NCBI GenBank assembly: GCA_002314935.1
Contig: DCHW01000036.1
Location: 1-18,151 of the forward strand
DNA length: 18,151 nt
Direction: 5' to 3'
Source: Clostridiales bacterium UBA1742
GTDB taxonomy: Bacteria > Bacillota > Clostridia > TANB77 > CAG-508
In this document: piece after piece, positions 1-7,246 of the stretch
Numbering within the stretch: the stretch's first letter is position 1
Layout of the letters: each line of letters opens with the position of its first letter
Translations under genes and position numbers: made by a program
The notes under the pieces: generated by a model
Databases searched by the model: none
What the model saw: the letters and a program-made list of their open reading frames with translations, nothing else
Told to the model about the DNA's origin: nothing

Positions 1-60
1 GCAGGAACAATAGAATATTATGATGCTTTAACGGGTAATAAAATAACTAATCCTGAATAA
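1..60 (+). CDS. C-terminal end of an unidentified protein (partial)
   Basis: An open frame enters from the left edge and stops at TAA 58-60. It encodes only 19 residues, ending in YYDALTGNKITNPE. This is too little to assign a family. Codon use (gaa, aat, ata) matches the neighbours. It contains a CGG triplet, but out of phase (acg ggt), so it reads through normally. No clear terminator follows before the groES promoter. The frame could be a chance opening, but its length to the edge and its composition suit a real gene end. Confidence 0.45.
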   Translation, partial: AGTIEYYDALTGNKITNPE

Positions 61-87
61 AAATATAAACAAATTTTATAAAACATA

Positions 88-116
88 TTGACTTTTTTAT
101 ATAAAAGTTATAAATT
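88..116 (+). promoter_or_regulatory. groES-groEL promoter (sigma-A type)
   Basis: TTGACT at 88-93 is followed, after 17 bases, by TAAATT at 111-116. An alternative -10, TATAAA at 109-114, has a 15-base spacer. The CIRCE operator begins two bases downstream, the usual place for HrcA to block initiation. Confidence 0.65.
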
Positions 117-117
117 G

Positions 118-144
118 TTAGCAGTCACAAATAGTGACTGCTAA
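118..144 (+). promoter_or_regulatory. CIRCE operator (HrcA binding site) of groESL
   Basis: TTAGCAGTC (118-126), nine bases, then GACTGCTAA (136-144) form a perfect 9-bp inverted repeat. The classical CIRCE is TTAGCACTC-N9-GAGTGCTAA. Here C-to-G in the left arm is matched by G-to-C in the right arm, so the symmetry is kept. It lies at the expected transcription start, directly upstream of groES. The hrcA gene for its repressor is at 5649 in this window. Confidence 0.93.
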
Positions 145-198
145 TTTATTGCAAAAAACGACAATGCAATAAAAATATTTTTATAGGAGTGATGTAAA

Positions 199-483
199 AT
201 GATTAAACCAGTAGCAGATAGAGTTTTAATCAAAATGTTAGAAAATGAAGAAACCACAAAAAGCGGAATCATTTTATCAAGTGGAGCTAAAGAAAAACCA
301 CAAATTGCACAAGTTATAGAAGTAGGACCAGGAATTACAAATGAAGATGGAAAAGAAGTAAAAATGTACATAAAAAAAGATGACAAAGTAATTGTTAGTA
401 AGTATTGTGGTACTGAAATAAAATATGAAGGTGAAGAATATATAATAGTAAAGCAAGATGATATTTTAGCAATAGTAGATTAA
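199..483 (+). CDS. groES: GroES, 10-kDa co-chaperonin
   Basis: Encodes 94 residues, the normal length for GroES, the heptameric lid that closes the GroEL folding chamber in the cytoplasm. The start MIKPVADRVLIK and the mobile loop around ETTKSGIIL (about residues 18-26), which docks to GroEL, are clear. The beta-barrel core contains VGPG and the C-terminal end is typical. AGGAG at 185-189 sets the ATG. It is transcribed from the CIRCE-controlled promoter at 88-116 and followed 24 bases later by groEL. A weak hairpin (ATTGCA 148-153 with TGCAAT 165-170) lies in the 5' leader. Assignment is certain. Confidence 0.98.
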   Translation: MIKPVADRVLIKMLENEETTKSGIILSSGAKEKPQIAQVIEVGPGITNEDGKEVKMYIKKDDKVIVSKYCGTEIKYEGEEYIIVKQDDILAIVD

Positions 484-507
484 TTTATTATAAGGAGTGG
501 ATTTTAT

Positions 508-2142
508 ATGTCAAAAGAAATTAAATTTGGAGAAGATGCCAGAAAGAAAATGTTAGATGGAGTTAATCTACTAGCAGATACAGTAAAGGTTACTTTGGGA
601 CCAAAAGGTAGAAATGTAGTTTTAGATAAAAGTTTTGGTGCACCACTTATTACAAATGATGGTGTTACTATTGCAAAAGAGATAGAACTTGATGATAAAT
701 ATGAAAATATTGGAGCAAGATTAGTAAAAGAAGTTGCAACAAAAACAAACGATATAGCTGGTGATGGAACAACAACAGCAACAGTATTGGCACAAGCAAT
801 GATAAAAGAGGGTGTAAAAAATGTTGCTGCTGGTGGTGATCCAATGGCAATAAAAAGAGGAATTGATAAGGCTGTAAATATTGCAGTAGATTCTTTAAAA
901 GAAATCAGTTCAGAAATTAATGGTAAAGAAGATATAGCAAGAGTTGCAAGCATTTCTGCTAACAATGATGAAATTGGAAACTTAATTGCAGATGCTATGG
1001 AAAAAGTTTCTAAAGATGGAGTAATTACAATAGAAGAATCAAAAACTGCAACAACAGGTTTGAATGTTGTTGAGGGAATGCAATTTGATAAAGGATATAT
1101 TTCTCCATATTTTGTAACAGATACAGATAAAATGGAAACAATAATGGAAAATCCATATATTTTGTTAACAGATAAAAAAATTAGTAATATACAAGAAATA
1201 TTACCATTATTAGAAAGTTTAATGCAACAAAGTGGAAAACTTGTAATAATTGCTGATGATATAGAAGGTGAAGCTTTATCAACACTTGTTTTAAATAAAT
1301 TAAGAGGTGTTTTAAATGTAGTTGCAGTAAAAGCACCAGGATTTGGAGATAGAAGAAAAGAAATGCTAGAAGATATTGCAATTCTTACTGGCGCAGAGGT
1401 TATAACTTCAGATTTAGGATTAGATTTAAAAGATACAACAGTAGAACAACTTGGAAGAGCAAAACAAGTTAAAGTTCAAAAAGAAAATACAATAATTGTT
1501 GATGGGGCAGGAGATAAAGAAAAACTAGCATCAAGAATTAAACAAATAAGAACTGGAATTGAAGATACAACAAGTGAATATGATAAAGAAAAACTACAAG
1601 AACGTTTGGCAAAACTTGCAGGTGGAGTTGCTGTAATAGAAGTTGGTGCAGCAACAGAGATTGAAATGAAAGATAAAAAATTAAGAATTGAAGATGCATT
1701 GTCTGCAACAAAAGCTGCAGTAGAAGAAGGAATAGTTGCAGGTGGTGGAACTGCATATGTAAATATTATTCCTAATGTTGAAAAAATAGCAGAAAGTTTA
1801 AAAGATGATGAAAAAATAGGTGCAAAAATAGTATTAAAAGCTTTAGAAGAACCAGTTAGACAAATTGCTAAAAATGCTGGATTAGAAGGAGCTGTTATAT
1901 TAGAAAATGTAAAAAAAGCTGAAATAGGTATAGGATTTAATGCTGCAACAGAAGAATATACAGATATGAAGAAAACTGGAATTGTTGATCCTACAAAAGT
2001 TACACGTAGTGCATTACAAAATGCAGCAAGTGTTGCTTCAATGATACTTACAACAGAAAGCATAGTTACAGATAAAAAAGAAAAAGAATGTAATTGTAGT
2101 TCGCATTCAGATATCCCAGCCGGAATGGATGGAATGTATTAA
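508..2142 (+). CDS. groEL: GroEL, 60-kDa chaperonin
   Basis: A full-length (544-residue) GroEL, the ATP-driven double-ring chaperonin. The equatorial ATP-binding segments are recognisable: VTLGPKGRNVVLDKSFGAP near residue 30, GDGTTTATVLA near 87, and EEGIVAGGGTAYV near 412. The apical domain carries APGFGDRRKEML. AAGGAG at 492-497 supports the ATG. The C-terminal tail is unusual: in place of Gly-Gly-Met repeats it ends ECNCSSHSDIPAGMDGMY, with two cysteines and one remaining GM pair. A strong terminator follows within a few bases, so groES-groEL is a closed two-gene operon. Confidence 0.98.
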   Translation: MSKEIKFGEDARKKMLDGVNLLADTVKVTLGPKGRNVVLDKSFGAPLITNDGVTIAKEIELDDKYENIGARLVKEVATKTNDIAGDGTTTATVLAQAMIKEGVKNVAAGGDPMAIKRGIDKAVNIAVDSLKEISSEINGKEDIARVASISANNDEIGNLIADAMEKVSKDGVITIEESKTATTGLNVVEGMQFDKGYISPYFVTDTDKMETIMENPYILLTDKKISNIQEILPLLESLMQQSGKLVIIADDIEGEALSTLVLNKLRGVLNVVAVKAPGFGDRRKEMLEDIAILTGAEVITSDLGLDLKDTTVEQLGRAKQVKVQKENTIIVDGAGDKEKLASRIKQIRTGIEDTTSEYDKEKLQERLAKLAGGVAVIEVGAATEIEMKDKKLRIEDALSATKAAVEEGIVAGGGTAYVNIIPNVEKIAESLKDDEKIGAKIVLKALEEPVRQIAKNAGLEGAVILENVKKAEIGIGFNAATEEYTDMKKTGIVDPTKVTRSALQNAASVASMILTTESIVTDKKEKECNCSSHSDIPAGMDGMY

Positions 2143-2177
2143 AATAAAAATCGCACTTCTAGTGCGATTTTTATTTT
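2143..2177. terminator. Bidirectional terminator between groEL and the convergent small gene
   Basis: A perfect 15-bp stem (2143-2157 with 2161-2175) has a TCGCACT/AGTGCGA core and loop TCT. It is flanked by A-runs on the left and T-runs on the right, so it can terminate groEL on the + strand and the gene at 2187-2309 on the minus strand. Confidence 0.92.
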
Positions 2178-2186
2178 GCAATAAGT

Positions 2187-2309
2187 TTAGCAACAACCGT
2201 TGTTGTTTCCTCCACAGCAGCAGCATATTAAAATTAATATTATTATAATCCAGCAGCAGTCACCACCAAATCCAAAGCCGCATCCACCACATCCTCTGTT
2301 TTCAGGCAT
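2187..2309 (-). CDS. Small Cys/Gly-rich membrane peptide (40 aa), YjcZ-like layout
   Basis: The start is set by a perfect SD, GGAGGTGA (minus strand, about 2315-2322), just upstream of ATG at 2309. The product begins MPENRGCGGCGF, has a Gly/Cys/Phe head, one short hydrophobic stretch (WIIIILILI, residues 20-28), a CCCC run, and a GGNNNGCC tail, with ten cysteines in 40 residues. The layout (Gly-rich head plus one membrane segment) resembles small sporulation-associated YjcZ-type proteins, but the cysteine load is unusual and I cannot assign a function. Upstream there is a CATACA on the minus strand (2349-2354), resembling a mother-cell sigma-E -10 box. I see no convincing -35, so sporulation control is only a suggestion. 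Confidence 0.75.
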   Translation of the reverse strand: MPENRGCGGCGFGFGGDCCWIIIILILICCCCGGNNNGCC

Positions 2310-2422
2310 ATAATTCACCTCCATATATAAGTACAAATAAAAATCTTTTGTATGATATATATTATTCATAAATCAATAATGTGTTACCAGAGATACAAGC
2401 AAAATAATAATCTAAAATTCTA

Positions 2423-2451
2423 TTGACATTTTTTACCATTTAAAATATAAT
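2423..2451 (+). promoter_or_regulatory. Perfect consensus promoter upstream of the adhesin gene
   Basis: TTGACA (2423-2428), exactly 17 bases, then TATAAT (2446-2451). It implies strong housekeeping-sigma transcription with a leader of about 115 nt. A second TTGACA at 2485-2490 has only a poor -10 (TAAAAA at 2508-2513) at the right spacing. The leader holds an unused strong SD, AAGGAGGG at 2523-2530, directly abutting an ATG that opens a 5-codon frame (MNRSN). Confidence 0.85.
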
Positions 2452-2573
2452 AAAGAAAATTTATTTCAAATTACAACTTCAGTATTGACAGAATTTCCAA
2501 AAAAATTTAAAAATATTTTCACAAGGAGGGATGAATAGGTCTAATTAAAATTAATAATAGAAAGGAACTTTTT

Positions 2574-4254
2574 ATGAAAATTAAATTTAAAATTATTATA
2601 GGAATTATATTGTTTTATACAATAATTTCTAATTTTTTGATATGCTCATATGCAGTTTCTATTGATTCTGCAAATATAAAAAGAGAATATCATACAGAAG
2701 AACATTTAAGATATTGGAACGAAGATTTAAATGATTGGTATTATGTTGGAGCTACAATTGTTAAATATGTTGCTAATGATGGCAATAAGTATCCAGCATA
2801 TTGTGTAAATAGAGAATTATTGGGAGTTGGATTATCTGATTTAGAATACGATAATTATGATGTTAGTATTTCAGAGTTATATTCTAATCAAACAATTTGG
2901 AGAGCACTTAAAAATCGGATATCCATATAAAACTCCAACAGAAATGGGATTAGAATATGAAGAAGATGCCTTTTTAGCTACTAAACAAGCTGTATATTGT
3001 TTGCTATATGATAGAAATCCAAATACTTTTTATATAAGTAGCAACGATATAGAACGTGGTGGATCTGATGAAAGAGGAGATAAAATAAAAAATGCAATTG
3101 TAAATATTGTAGATAAAGCTAGAAATGGGTGTGATGTATATACTAGGGGGAGCTTTGAAATAAATAAAACTAATGCACAAGAAGATGAATTAGATAAAAA
3201 TTATATTAGTTCTATATATACAGTAAGTTCAAAGTTTAATTTAAAAAAATTTACAGTTATAATACAAGATGAAACACCAGATGGTACATTAATAACAGAT
3301 ATAAATAATGTAGAAAAAAGTGAATTTGATGGTGGAGAGAGCTTTAAAATATTAATACCCAAAACGTCATTAACTAATATATGGAATAGTAATGGCATTA
3401 CATGGTCTTCAAATAATATAAATTTTAATATAAATGTACAAGCTGAATTAAAAACATATCCTATTTTATATGGACAAAGTACAATACCTGGTACTCAAAA
3501 TTATGTATTAACTGGAATTGCTTTTGAAACAGAAGAATCAAATACAAATTTTGAATATATAACAAATGGAGGAGATATAAATGTTGTAAAAACATCAGAT
3601 GATTATAATTATTGGACAGAACAAGAAAAAAACACAGTTTTATCTAATGCAAAATACGAATTAACAAGAGCTGATACTGGAAAAATAATAAAAGTATTAG
3701 AAACAGATAGTAACGGAAGATTTAATATAAGTGGATTACCTAAAGGAGAATATATATTGGAAGAAATAGAGGCACCAAATTATTATAAAAAAGATGAAAA
3801 TATTTATAATTTTAAAATAACAGAAGAAAATCAAATTATTAATTTAAAATTAACAAATTCTCCGGTAATATGTGGATTTTTTAACATAGAAAAAACATCC
3901 AGTGGTTATAGCTTAATTACTAAAAAAGAAGATAATTCTAAATTACAAGGTGCTAAATATGAAATAAGAGATAAAAATGGAAATTATATATATACAGGAA
4001 CTACAAATGATAATGGAGAATTTAATTTGGATTTAAAATTAGAAAAAGGAGAATATATAATTTTTGAAACTGAGGCTCCAGAAGGATATGTTTTGGATAA
4101 AAACATTTATAATTTTACAATATCAGAAAAAAATGGAGAAAAAGTTGTATTAAAGTTAAAGAATGCTGTAATAGAATATAAAGAAGAAAAACAAGAGCAA
4201 GAAAAAGAAGAAAAAATAATAACTACACCAAAACTTCCCAAAACTGGATTTTAA
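2574..4254 (+). CDS. Secreted thioester-domain (TQXA) adhesin with two Cna-B/SpaA-like repeats; needs +1 shift at CGG 2916
   Basis: Read with the C at 2916 skipped, this is one 559-residue surface protein. Residues 1-29 form a signal peptide (MKIKFK, hydrophobic core, CSYA). Residues about 60-190 resemble a thioester domain: Cys77 in YPAYCVNRE and Gln138 in ATKQAVYCLL are the expected isopeptide-type thioester pair, with the family hallmark TIWRALKNGYPYKTP spanning the shift. Two prealbumin-like repeats follow (about 333-430 and 434-530), each ending with an EAP motif (IEAPNYY, TEAPEGY). A charged linker leads to LPKTG at 554-558. The protein stops one residue later, so the hydrophobic anchor and basic tail of a sortase signal are missing. 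SD AAAGGA at 2561-2566. Without the shift, translation ends at 2930. A disrupted pseudogene is the alternative. Confidence 0.8.
2916..2918 (+). other. Recoding site 1: in-frame CGG, +1 shift to Gly (adhesin)
   Basis: The zero frame reads aaa aat CGG ata tcc ata taa. Skipping C2916 gives aat gga tat cca tat aaa, that is KNGYPYKT, the conserved thioester-domain sequence. Both halves are otherwise open and of matching composition. Confidence 0.75.
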
Positions 4255-4264
4255 ATAAATATGG

Positions 4265-4293
4265 TTGACAGTTAAAACAAAATATAATATATT
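4265..4293 (+). promoter_or_regulatory. Promoter of the FemAB gene
   Basis: TTGACA at 4265-4270, 17 bases, TATATT at 4288-4293. It lies in the short gap between the adhesin stop and the next gene, so that gene has its own promoter. No terminator is visible after the adhesin gene. Confidence 0.65.
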
Positions 4294-4320
4294 AAATTCA
4301 TTATGAGGTGAGTTAAATAT

Positions 4321-5385
4321 ATGAGTAATATAGATGATAATGTTAAAAAATTTTTACAAGAAAATAAAAAAACACATTTTTTACAATCACCAGAGTGGGC
4401 AAATGTAAAGACAGAATGGAAAAATGAATTTATAGTTATAAAAGATGAGAATGAAAATGTTAAAGGAACGATGAGTATTCTATTAAGAAAAGTTCCATTT
4501 TTTAATAGATATATAATGTATGCTCCAAGAGGATTTGTATGTGATATAAATGATAAAGATACATTAAGTAAAATTACAGTAGAAGTAAAAAAAATTGCAA
4601 AAAAATATAAAGCATTTATTTTTAGGTTAGATCCAGATATATCAAATGAAAATAATGAATTTAAAAATATAATGATAGAACTTGGATATAAAATAAAAAA
4701 GAATATAAAAAATATAGACCAAGTAATTCAACCTAAGTATGTATTTAGGTTGAGTCTAGAAAATAAAACAGAAGAAGAACTTATTAAAACATTTAATCAA
4801 AAAACAAGATATAATATTAGACTTGCAATAAAAAAAGGAGTAACAATTAGAACTGGAACTAAAGAAGATTTGCCAATTTTTTATAAAATTATGAAAGAAA
4901 CTGGTTCAAGAGATGATTTTTTTATAAGACCAATTTCATATTTTGAAAAATTGTATGATGAAATGAGTCCTAATTTTGTAAAATTAATAATTGCTGAGCA
5001 TGAAGAAAAACCAATAGCAGCTGTAATGCCAATTTTATATGGAAATAAAGTTTGGTATTTATATGGAGGTAGCTCAAATGAATATAGAAATTTAATGCCA
5101 AATTATTTATTGCAATTTGAAATGATGAAATGGGGATTAGAGAATAAATGCGAGATATATGATTTTAGAGGTGTTTCTGGATTTAAAAATGAAAATGACC
5201 CGCAATATGGAGTATACAGATTTAAAAAAGGATTTAATGGTGAATTTATAGAATTTGTAAATGAATTATATATTGTTTTTAATCCGTTTATGAATACAAT
5301 ATTTACTTTTAGTCAGTGGTGTTATAGAAAAATGACAAGTATTAAATGGAAGATAAAGGACATAGTAAGTGCTCTTATAAAATAA
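4321..5385 (+). CDS. FemAB/FemX-type peptidoglycan interpeptide bridge aminoacyltransferase
   Basis: Encodes 354 residues resembling FemA/FemB/FemX-family enzymes, which move an amino acid from aminoacyl-tRNA onto the lysine side chain of lipid-linked peptidoglycan precursor at the inner face of the membrane. Seen in sequence: an N-terminal acyltransferase-like half beginning FLQSPEWANVK (residues about 20-30), the segment YAPRGFV (about 67-73), and the family hallmark QKTRYNIRLAIKKGV (about 159-173) opening the second half. WYLYGGSS and FRGVSGF also fit. GAGGTGAG at 4305-4312 fixes the start. Its product would supply bridges of the type used by sortases, which suits the LPXTG-bearing neighbour. 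The amino acid transferred (Gly, Ala, Ser) cannot be told from sequence. Confidence 0.87.
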   Translation: MSNIDDNVKKFLQENKKTHFLQSPEWANVKTEWKNEFIVIKDENENVKGTMSILLRKVPFFNRYIMYAPRGFVCDINDKDTLSKITVEVKKIAKKYKAFIFRLDPDISNENNEFKNIMIELGYKIKKNIKNIDQVIQPKYVFRLSLENKTEEELIKTFNQKTRYNIRLAIKKGVTIRTGTKEDLPIFYKIMKETGSRDDFFIRPISYFEKLYDEMSPNFVKLIIAEHEEKPIAAVMPILYGNKVWYLYGGSSNEYRNLMPNYLLQFEMMKWGLENKCEIYDFRGVSGFKNENDPQYGVYRFKKGFNGEFIEFVNELYIVFNPFMNTIFTFSQWCYRKMTSIKWKIKDIVSALIK

Positions 5386-5400
5386 ATTATGGAATATAAG

Positions 5401-5430
5401 TAAAAGAAAGGGGAACAGCTCTTTCTTTTA
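5401..5430 (+). terminator. Hairpin, possible terminator after the FemAB gene
   Basis: TAAAAGAAAG (5401-5410) and CTTTCTTTTA (5421-5430) are perfect complements around a 10-base loop, 16 bases after the stop codon. The descending arm is T-rich but no long T-run follows, so termination strength is uncertain. Confidence 0.45.
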
Positions 5431-5435
5431 TTATG

Positions 5436-5533
5436 TAGGAAAGTTCTCCAGAACTATCCGGAATAACAAGAAAAGTTACCATATAAAGTGCGATTGCAAA
5501 GCAATCTGCACAATGTGGCGAAGCTTCTTTTTT
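5436..5533 (+). other. Structured, higher-GC intergenic island; possible small RNA
   Basis: This stretch has visibly more G+C than its surroundings and holds two further hairpins. One is GGA-A-AGTTC/GAACT-A-TCC (5438-5459). The other is GTGCGATTGC (5488-5497) with GCAATC and GCAC (5501-5511), having loop AAA and one bulged T. A GAAGCTTC palindrome (5520-5527) then runs into six T's (5528-5533), a terminator-like 3' end. The minus strand is open over 5387-5569 but starts only at TTG without an SD. I recognise no RNA family. An RNA gene, a degenerate short repeat, or a leftover gene fragment are all possible. Confidence 0.4.
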
Positions 5534-5562
5534 ATTTATATTAATAATAAAATATATAAAAA

Positions 5563-5589
5563 TTAGCAAATTATATTGACAAGTGCTAA
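5563..5589 (+). promoter_or_regulatory. Upstream CIRCE-like operator of hrcA
   Basis: TTAGCAAAT (5563-5571), exactly nine bases, then AAGTGCTAA (5581-5589). The outer six positions of each arm (TTAGCA/TGCTAA) are perfect inverted repeats and the spacer is the CIRCE length. It overlaps the hrcA -35 box. The inner three positions of the arms do not pair. Confidence 0.65.
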
Positions 5590-5603
5590 AAATGTTGTAT
5601 AAT
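5576..5603 (+). promoter_or_regulatory. hrcA-grpE-dnaK promoter
   Basis: TTGACA (5576-5581), 16 bases, TATAAT (5598-5603), both full consensus. It lies between and overlapping two HrcA operator-like sites, so the operon should be strongly expressed when HrcA is inactive and tightly repressed otherwise. Confidence 0.85.
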
Positions 5604-5606
5604 AAA

Positions 5607-5633
5607 TTAGCAGTCGGAAAGAATAAGTGCTAA
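5607..5633 (+). promoter_or_regulatory. Downstream CIRCE operator of hrcA
   Basis: TTAGCAGTC (5607-5615), nine bases, AAGTGCTAA (5625-5633). The left arm is identical to the groES operator; the right arm deviates at two inner positions. It covers the predicted transcription start, just before the hrcA SD. Confidence 0.9.
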
Positions 5634-5648
5634 TAGGGGGATAAATAC

Positions 5649-6653
5649 ATGTTAAGTGAAAGACAAAAACATATATTAAAGGCTCTTATAGAAGAATATA
5701 TAAATACTGCAGAACCAGTAAGTTCTGGAACAATTTTAGAACATTATGATTTAGAGTGTAGTAGTGCAACAATAAGAAATGATATGTCAGAATTAGAACA
5801 GTTGGGATATTTAGAAAAGCCTCATACATCGGCTGGAAGAATTCCATCTGTAAAAGGATATAGATTTTATGTTGATGAATTATTAAATGATGAAAATATA
5901 ACTATTGATGAAATTGAATATATAAAAGAGAACTTGCAAAATAAAGTTGAAGAAATTGAAGATTTAACTAAAATTGCAACAAATACAATATCTGAAATGA
6001 CACATTATACTACAGTATCAATTGGACCAGATGCATCAAACAATATAATAAAAGATATAAAATTTGTATTGCTTGGAGAGAGACTTTTAATGGTTGTTAT
6101 TTTAACTGAAACTGGAGCAGTAAAAGAAACAATTATAAAATATGATGAAGATGTCACAGAAAATCAAATTAGAGATTTAAATGCAACTTTTAATAGAAAA
6201 CTAAGAGGAAAATATTTAGAAAAAATTGATAAGCCAATGGAGGAATATATAATTTCTACAATGGAAGATCAAGCTAAAGTTATAAAACCAATAATACAAC
6301 AGATGAACAAAACATTAGAAGAAACAAATAAAATTTATTTACAAGGAACAAGCAAGGTTTTTGATTTTCCTGAATTTAAAAAAATAGATACTGCTAAAAA
6401 CTTTTTAAGTATTTTAGATACTAAAGAGGAAATGCTTGAAATTTTAAATTCTGGACTTGCAAAAGATATTAATGTTTATATTGGTGACGAAAATGAAAAT
6501 AAAGATTTAAAAGATTTAAGCATAATAACTTTTAAACACAAAGTTGGGAACAAAGATATGGGGACAATTGGAATAATTGGTCCAAAACGTATGAATTATT
6601 CAAAAGTTATTTCTATAATGAAATATATAAGTAAAAAACTTAATGAAAAATAA
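5649..6653 (+). CDS. hrcA: HrcA, heat-inducible transcription repressor
   Basis: Encodes 334 residues, near the usual HrcA length. The N-terminal winged helix is typical: RQKHILKALIEEYINTAEPVSS at residues 5-26, then SSATIRNDMSELEQLGYL with the recognition helix, and TSAGRIPSVKGYRFYVDELL. The rest is the GAF-like dimerisation domain. HrcA binds CIRCE sites and depends on GroEL for activity, which links chaperone demand to chaperone supply. Both CIRCE-controlled operons lie in this window: its own and groESL. AGGGGG at 5635-5640 sits eight bases before the ATG. First gene of hrcA-grpE-dnaK. Confidence 0.97.
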   Translation: MLSERQKHILKALIEEYINTAEPVSSGTILEHYDLECSSATIRNDMSELEQLGYLEKPHTSAGRIPSVKGYRFYVDELLNDENITIDEIEYIKENLQNKVEEIEDLTKIATNTISEMTHYTTVSIGPDASNNIIKDIKFVLLGERLLMVVILTETGAVKETIIKYDEDVTENQIRDLNATFNRKLRGKYLEKIDKPMEEYIISTMEDQAKVIKPIIQQMNKTLEETNKIYLQGTSKVFDFPEFKKIDTAKNFLSILDTKEEMLEILNSGLAKDINVYIGDENENKDLKDLSIITFKHKVGNKDMGTIGIIGPKRMNYSKVISIMKYISKKLNEK

Positions 6654-6685
6654 AAATATTTATTTATGTGGAAAGAAGGTAATAT

Positions 6686-7189
6686 ATGAGCGAAGAAAAT
6701 AAAGAGAACAATGAATTAAATGAAAATGTTGTTGAAACGGTTGAAAACGAAATTGGCAATGATAATATACAAAAAGAATTAGATGAAACAACAGATAGAT
6801 TAAAAAGAGTAATGGCTGAATTTGAAAATTATAAAAAAAGAAGTAGCAAAGAAAGAGAAATGTTATATAATTCTTTAATTGCTGATATTGTAGGTGATAT
6901 GTTACCTATAATAGACAATTTAGAAAAAGCAGTTCTTGCTGAAACTACTGACGAAGGATATAAAAAAGGCGTAGAAATGGTTTTAAAACAATTTATAGAT
7001 GTTTTAACAAAATTTGGTGTTGAACAAATAAAATCAGTTGGAGAACCATTTGATCCAGAATTTCATGAGGCTGTAAGTAGTGTGGAAGATGAAACTTTGG
7101 GTGAAAAAATAATAAAAGAAGAATTTAGAAAAGGTTATAAAATTGGTAACAAAATTATAAGACACGCTATGGTAGTAGTAGCAAATTAA
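6686..7189 (+). CDS. grpE: GrpE, nucleotide exchange factor of DnaK
   Basis: Encodes 167 residues. The acidic Asn/Glu-rich N-terminus (residues 1-35) leads into the long coiled-coil dimer helix containing RLKRVMAEFENYKKRSSKERE (about 38-58). The C-terminal beta-domain, which opens the DnaK nucleotide cleft, carries GVEQIKSVGEPFDPEFHEAV and ends GYKIGNKIIRHAMVVVAN. SD AGAAGG at 6674-6679. It lies 32 bases after hrcA and 57 bases before dnaK without a terminator, so it is co-transcribed. Length and motifs are ordinary. Confidence 0.97.
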   Translation: MSEENKENNELNENVVETVENEIGNDNIQKELDETTDRLKRVMAEFENYKKRSSKEREMLYNSLIADIVGDMLPIIDNLEKAVLAETTDEGYKKGVEMVLKQFIDVLTKFGVEQIKSVGEPFDPEFHEAVSSVEDETLGEKIIKEEFRKGYKIGNKIIRHAMVVVAN

Positions 7190-7246
7190 TTTGTTTTTAT
7201 TTTTAAATTTATATAAAAATTTCAAAAAAGAAAGGGGACATTATTT

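Noticed and set aside
148..170. Hairpin in the groES leader as a riboswitch or thermometer
   Set aside because: Only six base pairs, and it does not cover the SD.
264..266. CGG triplets elsewhere in genes (for example 264, 2120, 7381, 17458)
   Set aside because: All are out of phase (such as agc gga, gcc gga, aac ggc, acc gga), and the reading frame continues normally, so they are not recoding sites.
1476..2063. Long minus-strand open frames opposite groEL, dnaK neighbours and fmt
   Set aside because: They are mirror images of AT-rich coding sequence with Phe/Leu/Ser-rich nonsense products and no SD; the sense genes are certain.
2310..2369. Upstream minus-strand start extending the Cys/Gly-rich peptide by 20 residues
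   Set aside because: The GGAGGTGA SD at 2315-2322 points to the start at 2309; the extension has no comparable site and an unrelated composition.
5387..5569. 60-residue minus-strand open frame in the femAB-hrcA gap
   Set aside because: It begins at TTG with no SD, overlaps the hrcA promoter and operator, and matches no family I know. I treated the region as a structured non-coding island.
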